64,000 nt of DNA from Arenibacter nanhaiticus. Its GTDB lineage: Bacteria; Bacteroidota; Bacteroidia; Flavobacteriales; Flavobacteriaceae. The stretch covers positions 1 through 64,000 of the forward strand of contig NZ_FQYX01000007.1 in the NCBI RefSeq assembly GCF_900141935.1, in the 5' to 3' direction. Of this stretch, positions 1-9,361 are shown one piece after another (position 1 is the stretch's first letter; the number at the start of each line of letters is the position of its first letter). The notes beneath the pieces are model-generated. The model was given only the letters and a program-made list of their open reading frames with translations. It did no database searches and was not told the DNA's origin. The position numbers and the translations under genes are program-made.

Positions 1-156
1 CAGCTGGCCCCTTACTCCAAATGCTGCTGTGCGGTCCTCTATTTTCTTTTCTCTTTGAACTTCCCTATCATATGACTAAAAATGTATTTGTTCAATATTA
101 ACCAAAAGTCAAATTGACCGGTAGTCCCGCAACATGCGGGGGAGGTACTGATTACT

Positions 157-216
157 GTTCACCGTTCACCGATTATTTTTTCCACATTGTTTATTGCTAA
201 TTGTTAACTGTTAACT
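157..216. repeat. Short tandem heptamers
   Basis: Two perfect tandem copies of GTTCACC lie at 157-170 and two of GTTAACT at 203-216, in non-coding DNA. Nothing is known to me about their function. Copy number of such heptamers may vary between strains. Confidence 0.6.
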
Positions 217-221
217 GAAAT

Positions 222-322
222 CCTCGCGTTAGGGATTGCAGCGGCATCCTTTTTTAGAGGGCCACGGGACCTTTAAAAAAGATAGAGCGGAAAGCCTGAC
301 CGACGAAGGAGGGAACGCCCAA
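222..322 (+). ncRNA. Candidate structured RNA element
   Basis: A GC-rich, strongly paired block in otherwise AT-rich intergenic DNA. Outer pairing is GCGTT (226-230) with AACGC (314-318). Inside it a 12-bp stem is formed by CTTTTTTAGAGG (249-260, spelled on the plus strand) and CCTTTAAAAAAG (270-281), including one G-T pair. Conserved-looking single-stranded motifs GCAGCGGCATC and AGAGCGGAAAGCC flank the stem. I recall very similar blocks recurring in intergenic regions of flavobacterial genomes; the Rfam Flavo-1 family is my best candidate, but this is from memory and unverified. Strand is inferred from that recollection. No protein frame explains the block. Confidence 0.45.
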
Positions 323-656
323 AACGGTCTATTGCTGCTTCCCTATAAATATCTTTCCTTGTAATATGACCAAAGTTTTATTTAGTAGCTAATACCTATT
401 GCCTTTTTCTAACCGCTACGAGATATAACACAGGTCCTTGGATGTTTTCAGATTCTTTCCCGGAGGATTAGCACAGCATGCTTTAGAAGTATAATATGTA
501 CTAAATTAAAAATAAGGTGATTATATCTGTTACAAAGAGAATAGTTTAATTAACACATAAAAACAATACTTAAAGTAGGAAAAAACAACTTTAAAATATT
601 ATTTTTGGACTCAACAAATTATTAATAGGAAAAACATTGGCTTCTAGTGAAAATAG
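323..656. other. Non-coding stretch, nothing recognised
   Basis: AT-rich DNA without a credible reading frame. A possible promoter -7 box of the Bacteroidota type (TATTTTTG, 600-607) lies about 75 nt before the gene at 681, but no -33 box is seen at the right distance. Confidence 0.4.
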
Positions 657-680
657 TTGCTGGGAGGAACATTAACAAGC

Positions 681-1319
681 ATGGTTAAAAACTTTATAGT
701 ATTTCTTTTACTTTTATTCATCACTTTATCGAATGCGCAAAATTACAAAGCTAATTATGCTATTGAAGATTACGATACATGGGGAACGGTACAATTGAAA
801 GATAGCTTTGGCGACGAATCTGATGAAACCATTTGTACGTATTTAACCAAGGGAACGTACATAGATATTAAAGGTGAGTACGAAAGCATGGAAGTGATGG
901 CTTTGGTTGATTTGAAGCGAAAGCAGCTGGCCGTAAATATTTATAATGGGTGTAACGAACTGATTAAAAATATAAATTTTGATGGAAAGGTTTTAATAAA
1001 GGATATGGGAAGTAATGATATTGATCATTACCTTTTTAAAGGAACAGATTGGACTTCGAATACTTTGATGGCACCTATTACAGAGGGGAAATACAGGGCT
1101 ATCCCTGTAAAATATCTATTAGACGGTAATGGCCAGGTGGTAAAGTTTAAAATGGAGCATAGTACGGAGGGGCCAAAGAAATATTTAGGAGAGTATAATT
1201 TCAGTATTTTGGCTTGGGATGATACTTTTAGAAACTACCTAGAGGAAGGCCTATATAAAGAGGAAAAAAAGGAAAAGAATATTGGCAATCCACGGTTTAT
1301 GGGAGAGGCTTCTAGATAA
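681..1319 (+). CDS. Secreted protein of unknown function
   Basis: A 212-residue protein that I do not recognise. It starts with a clear signal peptide (MVKNFIVF, then a Leu/Phe core, cleavage expected after SNAQ). The mature part is rich in Tyr, Asp, Glu and Lys, lacks further membrane segments and ends in a Lys/Glu-rich tail, so it is probably periplasmic or exported. A TTG at 657 could extend the frame by eight residues, but the signal peptide only makes sense from the ATG at 681, and a GGGAGG stretch at 662-667 lies upstream. It stands alone: its nearest neighbour, gltD, is convergent. No function is proposed. Confidence 0.75.
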   Translation: MVKNFIVFLLLLFITLSNAQNYKANYAIEDYDTWGTVQLKDSFGDESDETICTYLTKGTYIDIKGEYESMEVMALVDLKRKQLAVNIYNGCNELIKNINFDGKVLIKDMGSNDIDHYLFKGTDWTSNTLMAPITEGKYRAIPVKYLLDGNGQVVKFKMEHSTEGPKKYLGEYNFSILAWDDTFRNYLEEGLYKEEKKEKNIGNPRFMGEASR

Positions 1320-1624
1320 GGTATTAGCCGATCCTGATGATCGATTGTATATCGTTCCTATTTATATTTAGCATTTCATATCTCTGTAGGTCGGTTTTTT
1401 TGATAGTTCAAGGGCGTCAGTTGTCTAATATGTCTTTATTTGAAGGTTATTAATGACCTTTTAAGGGGTTTTTACTTAAAATACCGATATTGCCTAGCTC
1501 TATAGAACTAGAAGAGTGCACTTCGTTGAAAGGCTTATAAGCTTAAAAAGAGCAATCAATTGTCTTTGCGAATAATGGCTTAACGATTAAAATAAGTTGA
1601 ATGCTTTGTGTGTTCTTTAAAAAT
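1320..1624. other. Intergenic stretch, nothing recognised
   Basis: Roughly 300 bases between two convergent genes. I see no open frame of note, tRNA or repeat before the gltD terminator. Confidence 0.4.
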
Positions 1625-1656
1625 AAAGGGCTGTCCTTGTACAAGAACAGCCCTTT
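1625..1656 (-). terminator. Terminator of the gltB-gltD operon
   Basis: Long hairpin: arms AAAGGGCTGT and ACAGCCCTTT, with an inner CTTG/CAAG pairing after one mismatch. It lies 24 nt past the gltD stop. On the minus strand the stem is followed by an AT-rich, T-rich stretch. Confidence 0.75.
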
Positions 1657-1679
1657 AAATATATAGAAAGTTTTGAACC

Positions 1680-3146
1680 TTAAATCCTAGGCAAATCTCC
1701 TTCTCCTTTTAATGGTAAATTAGAAGATCCCATTAAATATGCATCCACGTGATGGGCTGCTTGTCTTCCTTCGGAAATGGCCCAAACGATTAGGGACTGT
1801 CCTCTTCGCTGATCTCCTGCGGCAAATACTCCAGGGACATTGGTTTTATAATCGCTTTCAGATGCCTGTATGTTGGTTCTTGGGTCTGCTTCAATGCCTA
1901 ATTGCTCGGCAACGGTCATTTCTGAACCTGTAAATCCTAAGGCCAACAGAGCCAATTCGCATTTCCATTCTTTTTCCGTACCTGGAACTTCTTGTAGCCT
2001 AGGACGTTTTCCGGTTTCTATGATCCATTCTACCTCAGTGGTAACAAGTCCGGTTAAGTTTCCGTTTTTGTCACCTGTAAATTTTTTGGTTGAAATACTA
2101 AAAAATCGTTCAGCTCCTTCTTTGTGCGAGGTACTGGTGCGCAAGCGCATTGGCCAAAATGGCCATGGTTGGTCATCGGGGCGATCAACGGTTCCCTTGG
2201 GCATGATCTCAAAATTAGTAACCGAGGTTGCGCCATGTCTAATGGAGGTTCCGATACAATCCGATCCGGTATCTCCACCACCAATAACGATGACATCTTT
2301 ATCGGTAGCTTTTATTTCTTCGCCCAAGTCGGTAATTCCATCGACACGTTTATTGTTTTGTTTTAAAAAGTCCATGGCTTGTACCACACCTTTTAAATCG
2401 GAGCCTTCAATCGGTAAATTTCTTCGGACCGTTGCACCTCCACAAAGGACAATCGCATCGTATTCTTTTTTAAGGTCTTCTGCAGAAATATCCGTTCCTA
2501 CTTCTACACCTGTTTTGAATTGGATGCCTTCTTCTTCTAAAATTCGAAGCCTTCTGTCAATAACCGATTTATCCAACTTAAAATCAGGAATCCCATATCG
2601 TAAAAGTCCACCTATTTTTTGATCTCTTTCAAAAACGGTTACCAGATGACCAGCCCTATTTAATTGTTGGGCAGTGGCAAGTCCGGCTGGACCAGAGCCT
2701 ATAACGGCTACTGTTTTCTCGGTTCTTTTTACTGGTGATTGGGCTTTTACCCATCCTTGTGAAAAGGCAGTTTCTGCTATATTTTTTTCTATATTTTCTA
2801 TAGAGACCGGGTTTTCATTGATTCCCAATACACAAGCTTCCTCACAGGGTGCAGGACAAAGCCTTCCTGTAAATTCAGGAAAATTATTGGTAGAATGTAA
2901 TATTTGCGCCGCCATTTCCCATTTTCCTCGGTAAACCGCGTCGTTAAAATCGGGGATCAGGTTCCCCAATGGACAACCACTATGACAAAAAGGAATGCCG
3001 CAGTCCATACAACGAGCACCTTGCTCTTTAAGTTCCTTTTCTTTCATAGGAAGGGTAAACTCCTTATAGTGTTTAACCCTATCTTCCACGGGAGCGTATT
3101 CTTCTACCTTTCTATCGAATTCCAAAAATCCTGTTATCTTTCCCAT
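1680..3146 (-). CDS. gltD: Glutamate synthase small (beta) subunit
   Basis: 488 residues, the usual length of the NADPH-dependent GOGAT beta subunit, which oxidises NAD(P)H and passes electrons to the alpha subunit. The N-terminal part has the cysteine clusters CMDCGIPFCHSGC (Cys46, 49, 54, 58) and CPAPCEEAC (Cys97, 101, 105) that bind 4Fe-4S centres. A FAD-binding Rossmann loop (VIGSGPAG, about 148-155) and a second nucleotide loop (VIGGGDTGSD, near 290) follow, then the C-terminal AAGDQRRGQSLIVWAI flavin motif. It begins 7 nt after the gltB stop on the same strand, so the two subunits are co-transcribed. Identification is secure. Confidence 0.96.
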   Translation of the reverse strand: MGKITGFLEFDRKVEEYAPVEDRVKHYKEFTLPMKEKELKEQGARCMDCGIPFCHSGCPLGNLIPDFNDAVYRGKWEMAAQILHSTNNFPEFTGRLCPAPCEEACVLGINENPVSIENIEKNIAETAFSQGWVKAQSPVKRTEKTVAVIGSGPAGLATAQQLNRAGHLVTVFERDQKIGGLLRYGIPDFKLDKSVIDRRLRILEEEGIQFKTGVEVGTDISAEDLKKEYDAIVLCGGATVRRNLPIEGSDLKGVVQAMDFLKQNNKRVDGITDLGEEIKATDKDVIVIGGGDTGSDCIGTSIRHGATSVTNFEIMPKGTVDRPDDQPWPFWPMRLRTSTSHKEGAERFFSISTKKFTGDKNGNLTGLVTTEVEWIIETGKRPRLQEVPGTEKEWKCELALLALGFTGSEMTVAEQLGIEADPRTNIQASESDYKTNVPGVFAAGDQRRGQSLIVWAISEGRQAAHHVDAYLMGSSNLPLKGEGDLPRI

Positions 3147-3153
3147 ATTTCGA

Positions 3154-6100
3154 TTATATAGTTTCTAGTTTTTCTTTTTCTAGGCGGATTAAAGCCTGCT
3201 TGTATTCTTCTGGGAATACCTTTACGAACTTAGTAAGGCAATCTTCCCAATTTTCCAATATGCGTTGGGCTATTGGACTTAGTGTGGCATTGTAATGATT
3301 TTCAATAAGACCTTTTAATTCCGCAATGTCATTGTCGTCATCTAATGGCAATAAATTTAACTCGGGTGACTTACAATTTTTGTGGAAGGTCTTTTTCTCG
3401 TCAAAAATATAGGCTATACCACCGCTCATTCCTGCACCGAAGTTTCTTCCTACTTCTCCAAGGATAACCGCGATACCACCAGTCATATATTCACAGCCGT
3501 GATCGCCAATACCTTCAACAACGGCTTTGGCTCCAGAGTTTCTGACACAGAATCTTTCTCCGGCCTTACCATTAATATAGGCCTCTCCGTTGGTGGCCCC
3601 GTAAAGGGTAACATTCCCGGTAATGACATTTTCTTCTGGTTTTAAGGTAGACTTATAAGGAACCTTAATGATTAGTTTGGCGCCCGACAAACCTTTTCCT
3701 AGGTAGTCATTGGTATTTCCATTAACAACCATGGTGAGTCCTTTGGTTGCAAAGGCTCCAAAACTTTGTCCGGCCGAACCTGTGAAATTAAGTTTTAAAG
3801 TGTTTTCTGGTAAACCTTCGGCACCGTAAATTTTTGAAATTTCATTACTGGTAATTGCCCCAACAGCTCTATCGGTGTTTTTAATAGGGAAATCTAAATT
3901 TGTTTTTTCCTTTCTAAATAAGGCAGGATGTGCTTTCTCAATGATTTCAAATTCAATTGACTTCTCTATATCGTGTTGTTGCTTTTGTGTATTGTAAAAC
4001 TTGGTACCTTTAGGCACGTCTATTTCATGTAAAATAGGGGTTAAATCTATTCCGGCTGCTTTGTAATGCTCCAAGGCTTTTTTACGATCTAATTTTTGGA
4101 CTTGTCCCACCATTTCTTGGATGGTCCTAAATCCTAATTGCGCCATGATTTCCCTAAGTTCTTGGGCGACGAAATACATATAGTTAACTACGTGCTCGGG
4201 CTTTCCATTGAATTTTTTCCTTAATTCCGGATTCTGTGTTGCAATTCCGACCGGACAGGTATTTAAATGACAAACGCGCATCATAATACATCCGGAAGCT
4301 ACCAATGGAGCTGTCGCAAATCCAAATTCTTCTGCCCCTAGCAAACAAGCGATGGCTACATCTCTACCAGTTTTTAATTGTCCGTCACATTCTAGAACCA
4401 CTCTATTTCTCAGGTCGTTCATCACCAAGGTTTGCTGTGCTTCAGCGATTCCCAATTCCCAAGGCAAACCTGCGTGTTTTAGGGAGGTTAGCGGCGATGC
4501 TCCAGTTCCTCCATCGTGTCCGGAGATTAAGATAACATCGGCCTTTGCCTTAGAAACACCGGCGGCTACGGTACCAACACCTACTTCGGAAACCAATTTG
4601 ACGTTGATTCGGGCCTTTCTGTTGGCCGATTTTAAATCGTATATTAATTGTGATAAATCTTCAATGGAATAAATATCATGATGTGGTGGGGGCGAAATTA
4701 ATCCTACATAAGGTGTAGAATTTCTTGTTTTAGCGATTGCAGGATCTACTTTTGCTCCCGGTAATTGTCCACCTTCCCCAGGTTTTGCTCCCTGGGCCAT
4801 TTTAATTTGGATTTCTTTGGCACTGGTCAGATAGTTGGAGGTAACTCCGAACCTACCAGAGGCTACCTGTTTTATGGCACTGTTTTTCCAGTCGCCGCTT
4901 TGGTTTTTGTAAAAGCGTTCGGCGTCTTCTCCTCCTTCGCCAGAATTACTCTTACCGCCAATACGGTTCATGGCGACCGCTAAATTCTCATGGGCCTCCT
5001 TACTGATGGAACCATAGGACATGGCGCCAGTTTTAAAGCGTTTTACTATTTCGGTCCACGGTTCTACCTCTTCCAATGGAATAGGATCAAAATTGGAAAA
5101 TTCGAACAACCCTCGAATGGTCATGAGGTCTTTTGTCTGCTCATTCACCATTTGAGAAAATTCCTTATAAGACTCTGGTTCGTTGTTTCTTACCGATTTT
5201 TGTAGTTTGGCGATGCTCAATGGGTTGAATAAATGTTTTTCCCCATCCCTTCTCCAGCGGTACTGTCCGCCTATTTCTAAATCTAGGCTAGCGGCAACTT
5301 CTTGTGTTTTAAAGGCTTTATGGTGTCTTTTTGCGATTTCTTTCTCAATTTCGTACAAACCAATTCCTTGTATTCTGGTAGGAGTGTTCGGGAAATATTT
5401 ATCTACGGTTTTGGTATTGATTCCGATACATTCGAATAACTGGGACCCCCTATAAGAATTAAGGGTAGAAATACCTATTTTATTCATGATCTTAAGAATT
5501 CCTTTACCTACTGCTTTGTTGTAGTTCTTAATGGCTTCTTCAAAGGTATATTCCGTAATATCGAGGGCAGAAATTTGTTCGGCGATAATTTCATTCACCA
5601 TATAAGGGTTAATGGCACTGGCCCCAAATCCGAACAATAAGGCAAAATGGTGAACCTCTCTAGGTTCAGCAGATTCTATGATGATACTTAGTTTAGATCT
5701 TTTTCCCAATCGCTGTAAACCACTATTAACAAAAGAACAGGCTAGTAAGGCGGGAATAGGTGCGTTTTGAAGATTTACATTCCTGTCGGATAGTATAATG
5801 ATGTTGGTGCCTTCGTCGATGGCTTTTTCGGCCTGCTCTAAAAGTGATTCCAAGGCATTTTCCAATCCGTTATGTCCCTTTTCTATTTCGTATAGCATAG
5901 GAATAGAGACAACCTTATAATCTGGACTTGCGTCGTAATTTTTTATCTTGTCCAAATCCTCCTTGGAAATAACAGGATTTTGGATCTTTAATTTTTTACA
6001 GTGATATTCAGATTGTTCAAAAATATTTTGATCACTTCCCAGGGTTAAGCTAATATCGGTAATAAGCTCTTCGCGAATACCGTCCAATGGTGGATTGGTA

Positions 6101-7662
6101 ACTTGAGCAAAGAGTTGCTTAAAATAATTATAGATTAATTGAGGACGCTCTGATAATATAGCGATAGGGGTATCCGATCCCATAGAACCTAGAGGTTCCT
6201 TGGCAGTTTTTCCCATCGGAAGAATGATAGTATTGATATCTTCTTGGGTATATCCAAAAATAGCTTTCCGCTTTTGTACGCTTTCCTCGTTTAAAAATAA
6301 AGGACAGTCATTATAAGGTATATCTTTTAGATGTACCAAGTTTTTGTCTAACCACTGTTTGTATGGGTGTCGGTGAGCTATTTCTTCCTTGATTTCCTCA
6401 TCATTGACAATACGGCCTTCTTCCATATTTACCAAGAACATTTTTCCTGGTTCCAGTCTACCGTGCATTTCGATGTTCTCTGGTTCTAGTTGAACCACTC
6501 CTACTTCAGACGACATAATTACGTATCCATCTTTTGTAACGGAGTATCTAGAAGGTCTTAGGCCGTTTCTGTCCAATACTGCACCAATATAATTTCCGTC
6601 CGTAAAAGGGATAGAAGCCGGACCATCCCAAGGCTCCATCATACAAGAGTTGTATTCGTAAAAAGCTCTCTTGGCTTCGGACATCTCCTCGTTTTTTTCC
6701 CAAGCTTCAGGAACCAATATCATCATCACTTCAGGAAGCGATCTTCCTGTCATCAATAATAGTTCTACCACCATATCCATAGTAGCTGAATCCGATTTTC
6801 CTGGAAGGATGATAGGGAGTATATTTTTTATTTCATCACCAAACAGTTCACTTTCCATTAATTCCTGTCTAGAAAGCATTCTGCTGACATTTCCTCTAAG
6901 GGTGTTTATTTCACCATTATGGCACATGTAGCGGAAGGGCTGTGCTAAATCCCAGGTAGGGAAGGTGTTGGTAGAAAAACGTTGATGAACCAAGGCTAAT
7001 CGGGTAACTACTCTAGGATCCATAAGATCTTGGTAGTATAAACTTATATCCTCGGGCATTAAAAGACCTTTGAAAATAATTATTTTGGTCGATAAACTAG
7101 GAACGTAGAAGAACTTGCTTTCAGACAGTTTTGAGCTGTTGACGGTATGTTCGGTAACTTTTCTAGCAATAAATAATTTTAGGTTAAAATTAAAAAAATC
7201 CTGATCGCTATTTTCTTTGGCTACGAATAATTGCTTTACAAAAGGTTCTGTTTCTGTTGCAATCCTTCCTGGTACGGATCGGTTTACAGGAACGTCTCTC
7301 CAGCCTAATAATTTTAAGCCTTGTTTTTTAATGTTTTCTTCAAAAACATCTATACAGTAATTTCTTTGGTTTTCCTTCTGTGGCAAAAATATATTTCCAA
7401 CAGCATATTCGCCAGGTTCAGGAAGCTCAAAGTCGCAAACCTCCTGAAAAAAGGCATGAGGAATGTCAATTAGAATTCCAGCTCCATCTCCAGTTTTACC
7501 GTCAGAACTGACTGCTCCCCTGTGTTCTAATTTTTCTAATATCTCTAAAGCCTTATGGATAATATCGTTAGACTTTTTACCTTTTAGGCTACATATAAAT
7601 CCTGCTCCACAGTTATCATGTTCAAATTCCGGTAGGTATAACCCTTGTTTTTTCAGCATCAT
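3154..7662 (-). CDS. gltB: Glutamate synthase large (alpha) subunit
   Basis: 1502 residues, full length. It makes two glutamates from glutamine and 2-oxoglutarate in ammonium assimilation. The N-terminal Ntn amidotransferase domain begins at Cys18 in DNCGAG, so a 17-residue propeptide is expected to be removed. The central linker domain, the FMN-binding synthase domain (motif GGKSNSGEGGED; FMN/2-oxoglutarate region ISGHDGGTGASPLTS) and the 3Fe-4S cluster motif C-x5-C-x4-C (CIMMRVCHLNTC) follow in order. The C-terminal beta-helix has Gly repeats ending in GAGMSGGIAYIFD. All catalytic landmarks are present. It is the first gene of the gltB-gltD operon. Confidence 0.97.
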   Translation of the reverse strand: MMLKKQGLYLPEFEHDNCGAGFICSLKGKKSNDIIHKALEILEKLEHRGAVSSDGKTGDGAGILIDIPHAFFQEVCDFELPEPGEYAVGNIFLPQKENQRNYCIDVFEENIKKQGLKLLGWRDVPVNRSVPGRIATETEPFVKQLFVAKENSDQDFFNFNLKLFIARKVTEHTVNSSKLSESKFFYVPSLSTKIIIFKGLLMPEDISLYYQDLMDPRVVTRLALVHQRFSTNTFPTWDLAQPFRYMCHNGEINTLRGNVSRMLSRQELMESELFGDEIKNILPIILPGKSDSATMDMVVELLLMTGRSLPEVMMILVPEAWEKNEEMSEAKRAFYEYNSCMMEPWDGPASIPFTDGNYIGAVLDRNGLRPSRYSVTKDGYVIMSSEVGVVQLEPENIEMHGRLEPGKMFLVNMEEGRIVNDEEIKEEIAHRHPYKQWLDKNLVHLKDIPYNDCPLFLNEESVQKRKAIFGYTQEDINTIILPMGKTAKEPLGSMGSDTPIAILSERPQLIYNYFKQLFAQVTNPPLDGIREELITDISLTLGSDQNIFEQSEYHCKKLKIQNPVISKEDLDKIKNYDASPDYKVVSIPMLYEIEKGHNGLENALESLLEQAEKAIDEGTNIIILSDRNVNLQNAPIPALLACSFVNSGLQRLGKRSKLSIIIESAEPREVHHFALLFGFGASAINPYMVNEIIAEQISALDITEYTFEEAIKNYNKAVGKGILKIMNKIGISTLNSYRGSQLFECIGINTKTVDKYFPNTPTRIQGIGLYEIEKEIAKRHHKAFKTQEVAASLDLEIGGQYRWRRDGEKHLFNPLSIAKLQKSVRNNEPESYKEFSQMVNEQTKDLMTIRGLFEFSNFDPIPLEEVEPWTEIVKRFKTGAMSYGSISKEAHENLAVAMNRIGGKSNSGEGGEDAERFYKNQSGDWKNSAIKQVASGRFGVTSNYLTSAKEIQIKMAQGAKPGEGGQLPGAKVDPAIAKTRNSTPYVGLISPPPHHDIYSIEDLSQLIYDLKSANRKARINVKLVSEVGVGTVAAGVSKAKADVILISGHDGGTGASPLTSLKHAGLPWELGIAEAQQTLVMNDLRNRVVLECDGQLKTGRDVAIACLLGAEEFGFATAPLVASGCIMMRVCHLNTCPVGIATQNPELRKKFNGKPEHVVNYMYFVAQELREIMAQLGFRTIQEMVGQVQKLDRKKALEHYKAAGIDLTPILHEIDVPKGTKFYNTQKQQHDIEKSIEFEIIEKAHPALFRKEKTNLDFPIKNTDRAVGAITSNEISKIYGAEGLPENTLKLNFTGSAGQSFGAFATKGLTMVVNGNTNDYLGKGLSGAKLIIKVPYKSTLKPEENVITGNVTLYGATNGEAYINGKAGERFCVRNSGAKAVVEGIGDHGCEYMTGGIAVILGEVGRNFGAGMSGGIAYIFDEKKTFHKNCKSPELNLLPLDDDNDIAELKGLIENHYNATLSPIAQRILENWEDCLTKFVKVFPEEYKQALIRLEKEKLETI

Positions 7663-7679
7663 AGATTAACGTATTTCTT

Positions 7680-7687
7680 CAAAAATA
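7680..7687 (-). promoter_or_regulatory. Possible gltB promoter -7 box
   Basis: On the minus strand TATTTTTG matches the Bacteroidota -7 consensus TAnnTTTG, 18 nt upstream of the gltB start. No clear -33 TTTG is seen, so support is limited. Confidence 0.35.
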
Positions 7688-7973
7688 CGGAATTTCATGA
7701 ATTAAAATCAGTGTATACGCGTAAACCGTATAAAAAATTCAGCGTTTTCAATTATAGCTTACCTAAAATGCATATATTAGATTTTTGAGCTCATATATTA
7801 TGATTATGATAATTTAAGATTTCGTTAAGAGAGGTGTTCGCTCTTTTATAGTTTGTCCTCATTCAGTTTTATGGGGAATTAAAAGTTTGCTTCCCGACAT
7901 TAAGGAGCAGCCATGGGTAAATGAATCGCCACTCCTGAATTTGGGTTATAAATTTATAGCGGTATGTTCAATG
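7688..7973. other. Intergenic stretch, nothing recognised
   Basis: Non-coding DNA between gltB and the acyl-CoA dehydrogenase gene. I see no convincing frame, RNA gene or repeat. Confidence 0.4.
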
Positions 7974-9116
7974 CTAATTTTTTAAGATACTTCTCGAGAT
8001 GACAATTTTTTGAATCTCTGAAGTACCTTCGTATATCTGGGTAATTTTGGCATCTCTCATATGACGTTCTACGTGGTAATCTTTAACAAAGCCATTTCCG
8101 CCATGAATTTGTACTGCTTCTGTAGCGGTATCCATCGCTACTTGTGAAGCGTATAGTTTAGCCATGGCTCCAGAGAGGTCGTAATCATTGCCCTGATCTT
8201 TGTCCCAAGCGGCTTTGTATACCAACTGGCGTGCTGCTTCGATTTGGGTATGCATATCGGCAAGTTTAAAGGCGATCGCTTGATGGTTCATAATTTCCGT
8301 ACCAAAAGCTTTTCGTTCTTTTGAGTATTTTTTAGCCAATTCATAGGCACCGGCAGCTATTCCGAGCGCTTGGGCGGCAATCCCAATTCTTCCGCCCGCT
8401 AAAGTTTTCATCGCAAACTTAAATCCGAAACCATCTTCGCCTATCCTATTTTCTTTAGGGACCTTTACATCATTAAAAATTAACGAATGGGTATCGCTTC
8501 CGCGTATTCCGAGTTTGTTTTCTTTAGGCCCTATTTCAAACCCGGGCATATCCTTGGTCATTATAAGGGCATTTATTCCTTTGTGGCCTTTAGAAATATC
8601 GGTTTGTGCTATTACAAGGTATGTCTCGGCAGAATTGCCGTTGGTAATCCAGTTCTTGGTACCGTTTACGATATAATGATCGCCTTTGTCCAAGGCAGTG
8701 GTTTTTTGTGAGGTGGCATCACTGCCGGCCTCGGGTTCCGAAAGACAAAACGCCCCTATACTCTTACCGCTGGCCAAAGGGATTAAATATTTTTCCTTTT
8801 GGGCTTCTGAAGCAAAATGTTCCAGTCCCCAACATACCAATGAATTATTGACAGATACAATAACAGAAGCGGAAGCATCTACCTTGGAGAGCTCTTCCAT
8901 AACTATTACATAGGATATAGTGTCTAGTCCACTGCCGCCGTATTTAGGATCAACCATCATCCCAAGGAACCCTAATTCCCCCATTTTCCTCACCTCTTCG
9001 GTTGGAAATTTTTGGGCGTCATCTCTTTCGATAACTCCAGGGAGTAGTTCGTTTTGGGCAAAATCCCTTGCGGCTTGGCGTATCATTAGTTGTTCTTCTG
9101 TTAGGGAAAAATTCAT
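7974..9116 (-). CDS. Acyl-CoA dehydrogenase
   Basis: 380 residues, typical for short-chain or butyryl-type acyl-CoA dehydrogenases (FAD flavoenzymes that introduce an alpha-beta double bond into acyl-CoA). The family signatures are visible: GAFCLSEPEAGSDA near residue 130 (FAD and substrate contact), the C-terminal QIHGGNGFVKDY, and ITQIYEGTSEIQKIVI, whose Glu is the catalytic base position. It is divergent from an amino acid dehydrogenase, which suggests but does not prove a role in branched-chain amino acid catabolism. Chain-length specificity cannot be read from the sequence. Confidence 0.93.
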   Translation of the reverse strand: MNFSLTEEQLMIRQAARDFAQNELLPGVIERDDAQKFPTEEVRKMGELGFLGMMVDPKYGGSGLDTISYVIVMEELSKVDASASVIVSVNNSLVCWGLEHFASEAQKEKYLIPLASGKSIGAFCLSEPEAGSDATSQKTTALDKGDHYIVNGTKNWITNGNSAETYLVIAQTDISKGHKGINALIMTKDMPGFEIGPKENKLGIRGSDTHSLIFNDVKVPKENRIGEDGFGFKFAMKTLAGGRIGIAAQALGIAAGAYELAKKYSKERKAFGTEIMNHQAIAFKLADMHTQIEAARQLVYKAAWDKDQGNDYDLSGAMAKLYASQVAMDTATEAVQIHGGNGFVKDYHVERHMRDAKITQIYEGTSEIQKIVISRSILKN

Positions 9117-9144
9117 AGTATATAAAAGTTTAAGTGGTTTGTAT

Positions 9145-9152
9145 CAAATATA
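9145..9152 (-). promoter_or_regulatory. Possible acyl-CoA dehydrogenase promoter -7 box
   Basis: TATATTTG on the minus strand, a perfect TAnnTTTG, 29 nt upstream of the start codon. A matching -33 box is not evident. Confidence 0.4.
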
Positions 9153-9211
9153 AGGGTATACATTGAAATAATTATGATTAAGAAAAACTATAAATCCTAA
9201 TCTATATTTAT

Positions 9212-9361
9212 ATATTTGTTTGTCGAAATCCTTTTTTATTGAAGATTAAATTACAATTATGAGACAACATTAGCTTCGGTAGTAGCAATGAATTCCGAGA
9301 ATAGCTGGCAAGTGAAATTTTGCCTATAATTGTATTATAATCAAATAATTAAACCATTACA
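9212..9361 (+). promoter_or_regulatory. Possible promoter and structured leader of the amino acid dehydrogenase
   Basis: TATATTTG at 9212-9219 matches the -7 consensus TAnnTTTG; initiation there would give a leader of about 135 nt. The leader contains a 9-bp inverted repeat TACAATTAT (9252-9260) / ATAATTGTA (9326-9334). Inside it, a hairpin GGCAA (9307-9311) / TTGCC (9320-9324) and possible AGCT/AGCT plus CGG/CCG pairing can form. Function is inference only. Confidence 0.35.

Noticed and set aside
1870-2622. 250-codon plus-strand frame antisense to gltD
   Set aside because: Its translation is Ser/Pro-rich without any domain and lies entirely over well-conserved gltD sequence; it is a shadow frame.
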